Assembly (NCBI GenBank): GCA_963699305.1
Contig: OY969431.1
Span: 744,001-808,000, forward strand
Direction of reading: 5' to 3'
Length of the DNA stretch: 64,000 nt
From: JBGQAS01 sp963699305
GTDB taxonomy: Bacteria > Chloroflexota > Anaerolineae > Anaerolineales > Anaerolineaceae
Below the pieces are notes generated by a model. It was not told the DNA's origin. It saw only the letters and a program-made list of their open reading frames with translations, and did not search any database. The position numbers and the translations under genes are program-made. Below, piece after piece: positions 1 through 8,107 of the stretch (the stretch's first letter is position 1; every line of letters begins with the position of its first letter).

Positions 1-257
1 CGTGCAGCAACTTCATTCACCCTGGGGTTATATTTCATTGTGCAGGAACCAAGGGGATAAAACCCGCCATCAATGGAATAATTTAATTTTGAAAGGTGGG
101 TAAAATGCCGAACAACGTCCAATTCCGACAATTCTGGCAATGGGAGAGTTTTACGGAGTAGATTCTCTGGGATTGGGAAATCCCCTACATCACTTATTGG
201 GAAAGTGACTCCAGTCCGACCTTGAGATGATAATTCGTAAATGGTCGGCTCAGCCAT
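1..257 (-). CDS. gcvPB: Glycine dehydrogenase (decarboxylating) subunit 2, N-terminal part (cut by window edge)
   Basis: This is the N-terminal ~85 residues of the second subunit of the two-subunit P-protein, which decarboxylates glycine using PLP. The translation starts MAEPTIYELS and contains the family signature SIDGGFYPLGSCTMKYNPR. It runs off the left edge, so the PLP-lysine region is not in the window. The ATG at 257 overlaps the last 8 bases of gcvPA, indicating translational coupling. The assignment is firm; only the missing C-terminus is unverified. Confidence 0.93.
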   Translation of the reverse strand, partial: MAEPTIYELSSQGRTGVTFPISDVGDFPIPENLLRKTLPLPELSELDVVRHFTHLSKLNYSIDGGFYPLGSCTMKYNPRVNEVAA

Positions 258-1602
258 GTTTCATCTCCCCAAGTACCCTGCACAATATATCGACGTCTTG
301 CTTCGAATTCATTTCTGTTATTGCCAAGAGCATATGATTTTTTAGTTCTGGAAAATTACAGCCAAGATCAAATCCGCCTAGGATTCCATGATCAAGGAGG
401 TGGGAATTTATTTCTTGCACAGAGGAAGGACATTTAACAACGAATTCATTGAAAAATGATTCCGACTTTAGAACCGTAAAGCCTTTTACTTTTGAAATTT
501 GCTGAGCGGCATAGTGCGCTTTTTGATAATTAAGATTCGCAACTTGCCTTAAACCAGTTTTTCCTAATAAGCTAAGAAAAATTGTTGCAGCTAAAGCCAT
601 TAATCCCTGGTTCGTGCATATATTGGATGTGGCTTTTTCACGTCGGATATGCTGTTCTCTCGCAGTAAGCGTTAGTACATATCCTTTCTGACCCTTCTTG
701 TCAACTGTTTCACCCACAAGCCGACCTGACATTTTCCGCACATACGTCTTCTGGGTTGTGAAAAATCCAAGATAAGGTCCACCAAAGGATAGGGGGATGC
801 CCAAAGGTTGCCCTTCACCAACCACAATGTCAGCACCCATTTCACCGGGAGATTTTAATAAACCAAGAGATATTGGATTCACTGCGACTGCCAGTAGAGC
901 TCCAGCTTCGTGAACAGCGTGTGCTAATTTTGAGAGATCAAATACCCTGCCGAAAAAATCTGGATTTTGAACCATCACTAATGCGGTATCTTGATCAATG
1001 GAATTGATAAAATCGTTTGGGCTTGATAAAAGCGCGAATTCGTTTTCAATTCCAATGAGAGTCACATCTCGAAAACCACATAGATAGGTTTTTATCGTTT
1101 CCAAATAATGTGGATTGAGAGAAGGTGAAAATAAAAACTTTTTCCTTTTTCCATTGAAATTATGGTAAGCAAGGATCCCAGCTTCAGCTGCGGCAGTTGC
1201 ACCGTCATAATGGGACGCATTACTGACTTCCATGCCTGTCAGTTTTGCCATCAGGCTTTGATATTCAAAAATGGCTTGGAGGGTCCCCTGTGAAATTTCT
1301 GGTTGATAAGGAGTATAAGCACTAAAAAATTCCCCGCGTTGTAATAAATTGTCTATTGCTGCGGGGATGTAATGGTTATAAGCTCCTGCACCGAGGAAGC
1401 AAATCAAGTCTCGGGTTGAGTCGTTAGCATCAGCAAATTCTTGAATTTGACTTAATGCTTCCATTTCGGAAAGCGCAGAAGGTAAATTTAATTTTGGAAA
1501 TCGATATTTCTTCGGAACATCTGCAAATAGCTGCTCGATACTATCAACCCCGATGGTTTTAAGCATTTCCTGACGTTCAACGTCAGTGTGGGGAATGAAC
1601 AT
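250..1602 (-). CDS. gcvPA: Glycine dehydrogenase (decarboxylating) subunit 1
   Basis: This 450-residue protein is the N-terminal-type subunit of the split glycine cleavage P-protein found in many anaerobes and Gram-positives, with gcvPB supplying the PLP lysine. Family landmarks include the N-terminal MFIPHTDVERQEML, the CFLGAGAYNHYIPAAID segment, the TPYQPEISQGTLQAIFEYQS segment and SNASHYDGATAAAEA. The length is normal. Its ATG overlaps the gcvH stop by one base (TAATG arrangement) and its end overlaps gcvPB, so gcvH-gcvPA-gcvPB is one tight operon. gcvT is not next to it in this window. Confidence 0.96.
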   Translation of the reverse strand: MFIPHTDVERQEMLKTIGVDSIEQLFADVPKKYRFPKLNLPSALSEMEALSQIQEFADANDSTRDLICFLGAGAYNHYIPAAIDNLLQRGEFFSAYTPYQPEISQGTLQAIFEYQSLMAKLTGMEVSNASHYDGATAAAEAGILAYHNFNGKRKKFLFSPSLNPHYLETIKTYLCGFRDVTLIGIENEFALLSSPNDFINSIDQDTALVMVQNPDFFGRVFDLSKLAHAVHEAGALLAVAVNPISLGLLKSPGEMGADIVVGEGQPLGIPLSFGGPYLGFFTTQKTYVRKMSGRLVGETVDKKGQKGYVLTLTAREQHIRREKATSNICTNQGLMALAATIFLSLLGKTGLRQVANLNYQKAHYAAQQISKVKGFTVLKSESFFNEFVVKCPSSVQEINSHLLDHGILGGFDLGCNFPELKNHMLLAITEMNSKQDVDILCRVLGEMKHG

Positions 1603-1994
1603 TAATGCCCCCGTCCCTGGCAGTATGCTTCGTAGGTTTTTGCGTCCATCAGATCGTCAATTTCTGAAGTTTTTGATATTTCAATTTTGGCAATCCAAGC
1701 TTTTCCGTATGGATCACTATTCAATGAATCCGGTGATGAGCTGATTGATTCATTTACGTCTACAACTTTTCCTGAAATTGGCAGATTCACATCTGCTGCA
1801 GCTTTCACAGATTCAACGGTCGCCAATGCAGAACCTTTATTAGCGGACTCACCTTTGGAAAACTTCACTTCAGCAAACACTATATCGGAAAGCTGAAGTT
1901 GAGCAAAATCAGTGATTCCGACGGTTGCAATAGTTCCTTCCACTTTTACCCACTCATCAGTTTTGGTGTATTTTAGATCAACAGGAATATTCAT
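1602..1994 (-). CDS. gcvH: Glycine cleavage system H protein
   Basis: This is the lipoyl carrier of the glycine cleavage system, shuttling the aminomethyl group between the P and T proteins. The 130-residue length is typical. The lipoylation site is the lysine of ATVESVKAAADVN, about residue 64. I chose the ATG at 1994 (MNIPVDLKYT) because GGAGG lies six bases upstream; a TTG at 2006 would put that ribosome binding site inside the gene. It is the first gene of the gcv operon and is 61 bp from the MFS gene. No glycine riboswitch fits in that gap. Confidence 0.95.
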   Translation of the reverse strand: MNIPVDLKYTKTDEWVKVEGTIATVGITDFAQLQLSDIVFAEVKFSKGESANKGSALATVESVKAAADVNLPISGKVVDVNESISSSPDSLNSDPYGKAWIAKIEISKTSEIDDLMDAKTYEAYCQGRGH

Positions 1995-2055
1995 TGAAAC
2001 CTCCAAAAGTAAAATAAATCAAACCTCCTCATTCTAAAGATTATTGCCAAGTTCG

Positions 2056-3294
2056 TCAAGAAACTGTTGAATGTGGATTTTTTGAAGGGAGCGCGAATAA
2101 TATGAAACCAATGAATAAGAATATTGCACTTATGATGAGTGCATTTCCATATCCGATGAATCCTGCCAGATACGTGCCCAACAATGGAGAAATGATGGCT
2201 GCAAGATATGAAATTGTTTGCGCAACGGAAACGAACAAAGAAGTGGAGGAGGTGGGAATGGTCTTCATCAACTCGTCAAACAAAACAAGATCAACTCCTG
2301 CTTGAAATATGCCAGCAAAACCAGCAATGATTGCGATCACCCAGGGAAGAGTCGTAAAAGCAGTAACCAAGGGATAAAGAGATAGTCCCAGCGTGGTCAT
2401 CAGTAACACAAAACGCGACCCTCGTTTTCTGGATTCAAACGTCCAAAAGAAATAACCGGCAACCAAAACAGCAGTCTGGATGGTAGCAATTGTGGCAATC
2501 CAGCCATCTGTGGCGTGAACCACTCTTACGTAATAGAGTGGAAATAATGGCAAGGAAAGGGATATTCCGAAAATAAAAACAAATCGTTTGAGGATTAAGG
2601 TTAAAAACGGTTTTTCTTTTCGGACAAGGAATATTGAATATTTGAAACCCAAATTAAATTTTGCACGTTGACTTGGTTTTGACCCAGTTGGGGGAAGGAT
2701 TAATGAAGTCGAAGCATAATAACTTAGAATCCCACCCAAAGATAGTATGATTAAAACAAGTTGATAATTAAGGGGAAAGGGAAGTTTCTCCAAAAACAAT
2801 CCTGCGAGAAATACGGATATCGCTGTTACGATGCTTAACAGTGACCATCTTCGGGTCATTAATTCAAATCGACCTTCTGCTCCGGCAATTTGATTCATCA
2901 CCACATTGAAAGTTATCGAAAGTATGGTTTGAGGTATAGCAATTATTCCCCAGATAACAAGTATGGCAAGAACCCATAATGAGCGGGGGATAATTAGTGT
3001 GACAAGGCTGCTCAGAGCGTACCCTCCAATAAAAATAGCACGGGTGATTGCATACCAGGGGAGGATATTACGTTGTCGATGTAACAATTGTCCAGCAGGG
3101 ATGGCAAGAAGTAAACCAGCAATGGAAGGCAATGCACTTAATAAACCGACTTCGACGCTTGTAGCGTTGAGACGAGATAAGAAAACCGGGAGGAAAGTGG
3201 CAGATGCATTTGCAATCCCAACGCCAATCGAATCAAGTTGGATATTAAAAATATTTGTAGACTTGATTTTTCGAATATTTAATATTGATCGCAT
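2056..3294 (-). CDS. MFS family transporter
   Basis: This 412-residue polytopic membrane protein has about 12 hydrophobic segments. The cytoplasmic loop between helices 2 and 3 carries the MFS-like AIPAGQLLHRQR, a variant of the GxLaDrxGrr motif. The substrate cannot be told from sequence. The N-terminus (MRSILNIRKIKSTN) is basic and cytoplasmic, and the ATG at 3294 lacks a strong Shine-Dalgarno. The gene lies directly upstream of gcvH on the same strand and diverges from the AOR-family gene across about 140 bp. Co-transcription with gcv is possible, but no functional link is evident. Confidence 0.85.
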   Translation of the reverse strand: MRSILNIRKIKSTNIFNIQLDSIGVGIANASATFLPVFLSRLNATSVEVGLLSALPSIAGLLLAIPAGQLLHRQRNILPWYAITRAIFIGGYALSSLVTLIIPRSLWVLAILVIWGIIAIPQTILSITFNVVMNQIAGAEGRFELMTRRWSLLSIVTAISVFLAGLFLEKLPFPLNYQLVLIILSLGGILSYYASTSLILPPTGSKPSQRAKFNLGFKYSIFLVRKEKPFLTLILKRFVFIFGISLSLPLFPLYYVRVVHATDGWIATIATIQTAVLVAGYFFWTFESRKRGSRFVLLMTTLGLSLYPLVTAFTTLPWVIAIIAGFAGIFQAGVDLVLFDELMKTIPTSSTSLFVSVAQTISYLAAIISPLLGTYLAGFIGYGNALIISAIFLFIGFILFALPSKNPHSTVS

Positions 3295-3371
3295 TTTTTC
3301 AACCTGAAGATTATAGCACCCAGGGAAACTGAATTATGACTTATATCTGTATGGGGTTATGACAATAAGGT

Positions 3372-3399
3372 TTGGAACCTTCTGGTTGCCGGATATAAT
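3372..3399 (+). promoter_or_regulatory. Candidate sigma-70 promoter of the AOR-family gene
   Basis: TTGGAA (3372-3377) and TATAAT (3394-3399) are separated by 16 bases, about 36 bases before the ATG at 3435. The -10 box is perfect and the -35 box matches 4 of 6 positions. The position fits the AOR-family gene. Confidence 0.5.
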
Positions 3400-3434
3400 A
3401 TGGATTCATTCTCTATAAAGTGTTTGGAGGAACC

Positions 3435-5600
3435 ATGAATCGACCTGATCCCACAGAGCTAAAAAAACAACATCGGAAAATGAATAATTTCAAATATGAA
3501 TTACAGCCAGTTGTGCGTGGGTACGCGAATCGAACTCTCTATATCAATTTGGAAAATAATACAATAGAATCCAGAACGGTTACTCCGATGATGAAGGAGA
3601 AATTTACGGGTGGACGTGGTTTTGGGCTTTGGCTACTATGGAAAGGGATAAAGGATACAACGAAATGGAATGACCCTGAAAATGAATTGATCATCGCAGG
3701 TGGACCGATCGGAGGAATAACTGCATATCCTGGTAGTGGTAAATCCACAGTTGTAACCATATCACCGATGACGCACGCGGTAATCGATAGCAATGTTGGA
3801 GCGTATTTTGGACCGTATTTGAAGTTTTCAGGCTGGGATGCACTTGAAATTCAAGGTAAAGCAAAAAATGAGATCATCATCTTTATCGATGGTGATTCAG
3901 GAAATGTACAGATAGAAGAAGCGCCATATGAAATTGTTGACACGCATCTGATCAATCAACTTTACACTCAAATGTTTTCTGAAAATGAAAAAGAGATGCG
4001 AGGTATTTCCGTCATCTCTGCCGGGAAAGCTGCCGATCATGTTGCGATGAGCTGCCTTAATTTCAGTTACTATGATGCTCGAAGAAAAGAAGTCAGGATA
4101 AAACAAGCTGCCCGTGGTGGGTGCGGGAGAGTGTTTCGCGATAAAAAAATAAAAGCCATCATTGTGAAATTTACCCATTTAACTCAAGATAACAACGGTT
4201 GTGCGGATATTGAATTGGTTCGAAAAGCTGGAAGAAGAATCAATAAGGAACTTGCTGAATTCGATAAAGTTCAAAATAATATGAGTGAAAATGGAACGCC
4301 ATACCTCGTCGAAATCATGAATAAATTTGACCTACTTCCAATCGAGAATTTCCGATTTGGTTCCGATCCACGGTCAAGCCAATTGGCGGGGGAAGTGTGG
4401 AGGGAGAAATTTGACCTAAGCGGACCGGATGGGTGCTGGTACGGGTGTACGATGGCGTGCGCACATGGGATTCCACATTTCCATCTTCAGACAGGTCCGT
4501 ATAAAGGCGATTCGGTCTTCATAGACGGTCCGGAATATGAAACAATTGGCGCAATAGGTTCCAATACTGGATTATTTAATCCTATTCAAATTTTGGAGAT
4601 GAATTTTTATTGTGATACGTATGGCATTGATACGATTTCTTGCGGTAATTCGATGGCGTTTGCCATGGAATGTTACGAGTACGGGATTTTAAACAAAGAA
4701 AGAACAGGTGGTTTAGATTTGACTTGGGGAAACTATCCTGACTTGATAAAAATCATTCATCAAATGGCAAATGGTGAAGGATTCGGCAAGATTCTTGGGC
4801 AAGGTACCCGTTATATGAAAGAATATTTTGCCAAGCAGTACGGAGCCGATGTAAAAATCATGCAGGATATTGGGATGGAAGTAAAAGGACTTGAGATTTC
4901 CGATTATATTTCAAAGGAATCTCTTGCCCAACAGGGGGGATACTCAATGGCATCGAAGGGACCGCAACATGATGAGGCATGGTTGATTTTCATGGAAATG
5001 GTTCATAAACAGCTTCCAACATTTGAAGATAAAGCCGAAGCTCTTCATTATTTCCCTGTTTGGCGAACATGGTTCAGTTTGCATGGTTTATGTAAGTTGC
5101 CTTGGAATGATATCATCCCGGCAAGCAATAAAACTGCCAAAGAGCCAGCCAAAGTTCCGGAGCATGTGGAAAATTATTGTTGGTTGCACGAAGGGGTGAT
5201 GGGGATAAAAACAACGCATGAGACCCTAATGGAAGAATCCGAAAGGGTATATCAATTCCAGCGCATGTTCAATTTACGGATGGGTTATGGCCGCCGAAAG
5301 GATGACTATCCTCCCTATCGTGCGATGGGACCAGTTTCGATTAAAGAATATGAGTCAAGAACTGAGCGATATGACAAACAGCTAAAAGAAGAAGTCGGAA
5401 TTGACCCTGCTGGAATGAAGGTGGAAGAAAAATTAGCAGAATTAAGACAGTATCGCGAAAATCGATATGATATGCTTATGGATGCTGTTTACAAAAGGAG
5501 GGGTTGGACAAAAGATGGCGTGCCAACACATGAAACATTAAAGAAAGTTGGGATGGATCTTCCTGACGTTATCAGGATATTAAATGAGAGAAATGGATAA
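3435..5600 (+). CDS. Aldehyde ferredoxin oxidoreductase (AOR) family protein
   Basis: This 721-residue protein belongs to the tungsten/molybdenum bis-pterin AOR family, whose members oxidise aldehydes to acids with ferredoxin or act in related low-potential electron transfer (for example BamB and YdhV types). The N-terminal domain carries KFTGGRGFGLWLLW (about 56-69) and the AGGPIGGITAYPGSGKS segment (about 88-104). A cysteine cluster CWYGCTMAC at about 334-342 and a fourth cysteine in LHGLCKLPW (about 553) are the expected [4Fe-4S] ligands. The first two cysteines are spaced CxxxC rather than the CxxC of Pyrococcus AOR. The start at 3435 follows GGAGG; an upstream in-frame GTG (3420) would absorb that site. 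The substrate is unknown, and no ferredoxin or electron-transfer partner is adjacent. Confidence 0.88.
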   Translation: MNRPDPTELKKQHRKMNNFKYELQPVVRGYANRTLYINLENNTIESRTVTPMMKEKFTGGRGFGLWLLWKGIKDTTKWNDPENELIIAGGPIGGITAYPGSGKSTVVTISPMTHAVIDSNVGAYFGPYLKFSGWDALEIQGKAKNEIIIFIDGDSGNVQIEEAPYEIVDTHLINQLYTQMFSENEKEMRGISVISAGKAADHVAMSCLNFSYYDARRKEVRIKQAARGGCGRVFRDKKIKAIIVKFTHLTQDNNGCADIELVRKAGRRINKELAEFDKVQNNMSENGTPYLVEIMNKFDLLPIENFRFGSDPRSSQLAGEVWREKFDLSGPDGCWYGCTMACAHGIPHFHLQTGPYKGDSVFIDGPEYETIGAIGSNTGLFNPIQILEMNFYCDTYGIDTISCGNSMAFAMECYEYGILNKERTGGLDLTWGNYPDLIKIIHQMANGEGFGKILGQGTRYMKEYFAKQYGADVKIMQDIGMEVKGLEISDYISKESLAQQGGYSMASKGPQHDEAWLIFMEMVHKQLPTFEDKAEALHYFPVWRTWFSLHGLCKLPWNDIIPASNKTAKEPAKVPEHVENYCWLHEGVMGIKTTHETLMEESERVYQFQRMFNLRMGYGRRKDDYPPYRAMGPVSIKEYESRTERYDKQLKEEVGIDPAGMKVEEKLAELRQYRENRYDMLMDAVYKRRGWTKDGVPTHETLKKVGMDLPDVIRILNERNG

Positions 5601-5687
5601 TTACTAAAATCTTTCATTTCTGGACAGTAAGTTGTCCATTATAATTGGATCCATAATATGGAGGTGCTTATTACAATAGCGGGAAAA

Positions 5688-5830
5688 TAGCGCATGGCTT
5701 GAAGGAGCATATCCTACAAGTGACGAGGATGAGGGTTCGCTGCTGCAAAGCAGCGTTAACCAGAATATTCTGGGAAAATCGACAGATCAGCGGATGCCCT
5801 CCTGGTGGATTTTTCACCTGCCTTTCCCAA
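5688..5830 (+). ncRNA. glmS self-cleaving ribozyme (GlcN6P riboswitch)
   Basis: The leader of glmS carries the core of the glmS ribozyme. An A|GCGC cleavage motif gives a predicted scission between A5689 and G5690. It is followed by a P1 stem CTTG-A-AGGA / TCCT-A-CAAG (5698-5716), the conserved TGACGAGGAT (5721-5730), GAGGG (5731-5735) pairing with CCCTC (5797-5801), the ATCGA...GCGGATG core (5778-5796), and a GGTG/CACC hairpin (5805-5819). In known cases glucosamine-6-phosphate acts as the cofactor for cleavage, and the cleaved mRNA is degraded. Relative to the compact consensus as I remember it, 40 nt containing two hairpins are inserted at 5738-5777, and no P4/P4.1 is visible before the glmS ATG at 5891. 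Boundaries are approximate. Confidence 0.88.
5738..5773 (+). other. Two extra hairpins inserted in the glmS ribozyme core
   Basis: Hairpin 1 is CGCTGCT-GCAA-AGCAGCG (5738-5755): seven perfect pairs capped by a GNRA tetraloop. Hairpin 2 is CCAGA-ATAT-TCTGG (5760-5773). They sit between GGGTT and ATCGA, which are nearly adjacent in the Bacillus and Thermoanaerobacter ribozymes as I recall them. Confidence 0.75.
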
Positions 5831-5890
5831 AACGAAATCTAATTCGACAAATTTATATTCTCATTTTTATCACGCATTGAAAGGAGTACT

Positions 5891-7732
5891 ATGTGTGGAA
5901 TTGTTGGTTATATTGGAGATAAGAGCGCTTCCGAGATCATCCTTTCGGGATTAAAACGTCTGGAATATCGAGGTTACGATTCAGCCGGTTTGGCAATCAT
6001 CGAAAATGGCAATATTGTTGTGCGCCGCGAAATGGGTAAATTGGAGAATTTAATTAAATTGATCGAGCAAAACCCTCTTTCAGGAACTATCGGTATTGGA
6101 CATACCCGTTGGGCAACGCACGGTGAACCATCTGCTAGAAATGCGCATCCGCATATCGGCAAAACGGGCAGGGTTGTAGTGGTTCACAACGGTATTGTTG
6201 AAAATTACCTGGAACTTCGTCAAGAACTCGCGCAAAGTGGGATTCTCTTCGCTTCTGAAACCGATACGGAGACCATTGTTCATCTAATCGAAAAATATCT
6301 CAAAGATACTAATGATCTTGATCAAGCAGTTCGAATGGCATTGGGACGTTTAAAAGGTGCGCACGGGATCGTTGTTCTTTCTGCAGACGAACCGGAAAAA
6401 ATCATCGCAGCGAGAATAGGAAATGCCGGAGGTGTTGTAATTGGTTTTGGTGAAGGTGAGATGTTTATTGCCTCGGATGTTCCAGCACTTATGGGATATA
6501 CCCGGAGAGTAGTTTTTCTTGAATCCATGCAGATTGCCAATATTAGTAAGGAGAAGGTCTGCATTTCAACGCTTTCAGGTGAAGAAATTCAACCTTTAAT
6601 CCAAACTATTGCTTGGGATCCAGTCGCAGCTGAAAAAGGTGAATATCGGCATTTCATGCAAAAAGAAATCCATGAACAAGTTCGATCGATTATTGATACG
6701 ATGGCAGGCAGAGTGAATTTCGAAAAAGATGAAATCACTTTCCCAACACTTCAAATCTCTTCGGAAAAGATAAATAAGATCAATAAAATATTCATCACTG
6801 CTTGTGGTACTGCAGCGTATGCCGGCATGGTGGGGAAAATCCTGATCGAAAGAATTTGCAGGATTCCTGTAGAAGTAGATATCGCCTCCGAATTCCGTTA
6901 TCGGGACCCATTAGTTGATGGAAACACTTTATTAATTGCTATCAGTCAATCTGGTGAAACTGCGGATACGTTGGCTGCGATGGAAGAAGGTAGAAAGAAA
7001 GGGGCATTAATTTGGTCAATAGTTAACGCAATCGGATCGCAGGCGATGCGATATTCGGATGGATTCATTTCCATGCAAACGGGTCCCGAAATTGGCGTTG
7101 CATCCACGAAAGCATTTACCGCACCACTGGTGGATCAATACATGTTGGCTGTGCATTTGGCAGAAGTTCGCGGCGTAATTAGGGATGAAGAGCGGAATCA
7201 ATTAATTGCTGATCTTCGTGTGCTTCCGGATAGGATTGGGAAATGTTTGGAACGAGAAAATGATGTAAAGGAAATTGCCAACAAATTAAAAGAAACCAAA
7301 GACGCTTTATACCTGGGCAGAGGAATTAATATGCCCATCGCATATGAAGGGGCTTTGAAATTGAAAGAAATTTCGTATATCCATGCTGAGGCGTATCCTG
7401 CCGGTGAATTAAAGCATGGTCCGATCGCACTTATCGATGAGGATCTACCGGTTATTGCACTTGCAACACGAGATCCTTGGTACGAGAAGATGATCAGCCA
7501 AATCGAACAAGCTAAAGCGAGGGGCGGATATGTGATTGCGGTTGCAAATGACGGAGACGACCGTGTTGGTAGTCTTGCGGACGTAGTGCTTTGGGTACCG
7601 GAAGTATCATGGATGCTTAGTCCTGTAGTAAATATTATCCCCTTACAGCTGTTGGCATACCACATTGCTGTCTTTCGCGGTTTGGATGTCGATCAACCAC
7701 GCAACCTCGCCAAATCGGTAACGGTGGAATAA
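5891..7732 (+). CDS. glmS: Glutamine--fructose-6-phosphate aminotransferase (isomerizing)
   Basis: GlmS makes glucosamine-6-phosphate from fructose-6-phosphate and glutamine, the entry step to UDP-GlcNAc for peptidoglycan. The 613-residue protein starts MCGIVGYIGD, with Cys2 as the glutaminase nucleophile after Met removal, followed by GIGHTRWATHGEPS. Two SIS domains follow, with ACGTAAYAG and ISQSGETADTLAA. The C-terminus ends in the expected KSVTVE, so the enzyme is complete. AAGGAG lies just before the ATG. The self-cleaving ribozyme in the leader predicts feedback control by the product. Downstream genes (the Cys-rich protein, ricT, PIG-L, M20) follow on the same strand with short gaps. 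Confidence 0.98.
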   Translation: MCGIVGYIGDKSASEIILSGLKRLEYRGYDSAGLAIIENGNIVVRREMGKLENLIKLIEQNPLSGTIGIGHTRWATHGEPSARNAHPHIGKTGRVVVVHNGIVENYLELRQELAQSGILFASETDTETIVHLIEKYLKDTNDLDQAVRMALGRLKGAHGIVVLSADEPEKIIAARIGNAGGVVIGFGEGEMFIASDVPALMGYTRRVVFLESMQIANISKEKVCISTLSGEEIQPLIQTIAWDPVAAEKGEYRHFMQKEIHEQVRSIIDTMAGRVNFEKDEITFPTLQISSEKINKINKIFITACGTAAYAGMVGKILIERICRIPVEVDIASEFRYRDPLVDGNTLLIAISQSGETADTLAAMEEGRKKGALIWSIVNAIGSQAMRYSDGFISMQTGPEIGVASTKAFTAPLVDQYMLAVHLAEVRGVIRDEERNQLIADLRVLPDRIGKCLERENDVKEIANKLKETKDALYLGRGINMPIAYEGALKLKEISYIHAEAYPAGELKHGPIALIDEDLPVIALATRDPWYEKMISQIEQAKARGGYVIAVANDGDDRVGSLADVVLWVPEVSWMLSPVVNIIPLQLLAYHIAVFRGLDVDQPRNLAKSVTVE

Positions 7733-7766
7733 TCTATGTTAGAATTTGTACGGCATTTTTATTACC

Positions 7767-8099
7767 ATGGATACCATCACTCCTGATACGGAACTGTTTT
7801 TTCCTTTGCGACTTGCGCATCGTCTCAAAGAGGCAAGGTCTGATGAATGGAAAAAACTTATCAATCAAATTTCAAGAATAGATGGATGCAATTTAAATTC
7901 ACTGAGTTTCCAACTGGTAATGGTACGTTTGGCAGGTTGTGCAAATTGTGATTCAGACTCCTACCGAGCGATGCGAGGTTGTGAATTTTGTGCCAAGCAG
8001 ACTTTAAAGAGGTATAAAGGTACCGATTCCGATCTGATGAATCTTTTTCAGAATACAAAAGAAGAAATAAAAGAATATTTACAGAATAGAGAACAATAG
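7767..8099 (+). CDS. Small cysteine-rich protein of unknown function
   Basis: I do not recognise a family. The predicted 110-residue soluble protein starts at ATG 7767 (MDTITPDTEL); an in-frame TTG at 7746 is an alternative, and neither has a convincing ribosome binding site. The centre carries a metal-binding-looking cluster: GCANCDSDSYRAMRGCEFC, with four cysteines after LAGC-type spacing. The C-terminal third is charged and helical. It sits 34 bp after glmS and 8 bp before ricT, also a cysteine-cluster protein. A zinc or Fe-S ligand role is inferred only from the cysteines. Confidence 0.7.
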   Translation: MDTITPDTELFFPLRLAHRLKEARSDEWKKLINQISRIDGCNLNSLSFQLVMVRLAGCANCDSDSYRAMRGCEFCAKQTLKRYKGTDSDLMNLFQNTKEEIKEYLQNREQ

Positions 8100-8107
8100 A
8101 AATCCTT

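Noticed and set aside
2007..2055. Glycine riboswitch upstream of gcvH
   Set aside because: Only 61 bp separate the MFS gene from gcvH, and no aptamer-like sequence is visible; the tandem aptamer needs far more.
5617..5645. Promoter for glmS with TATAAT at 5640-5645
   Set aside because: The -10 is perfect, but no acceptable -35 lies at the proper distance. It is plausible, but not strong enough to list as a feature.
7198..7665. Long open frame antisense to glmS (155 codons)
   Set aside because: A shadow of the glmS SIS-domain coding sequence; no independent evidence.
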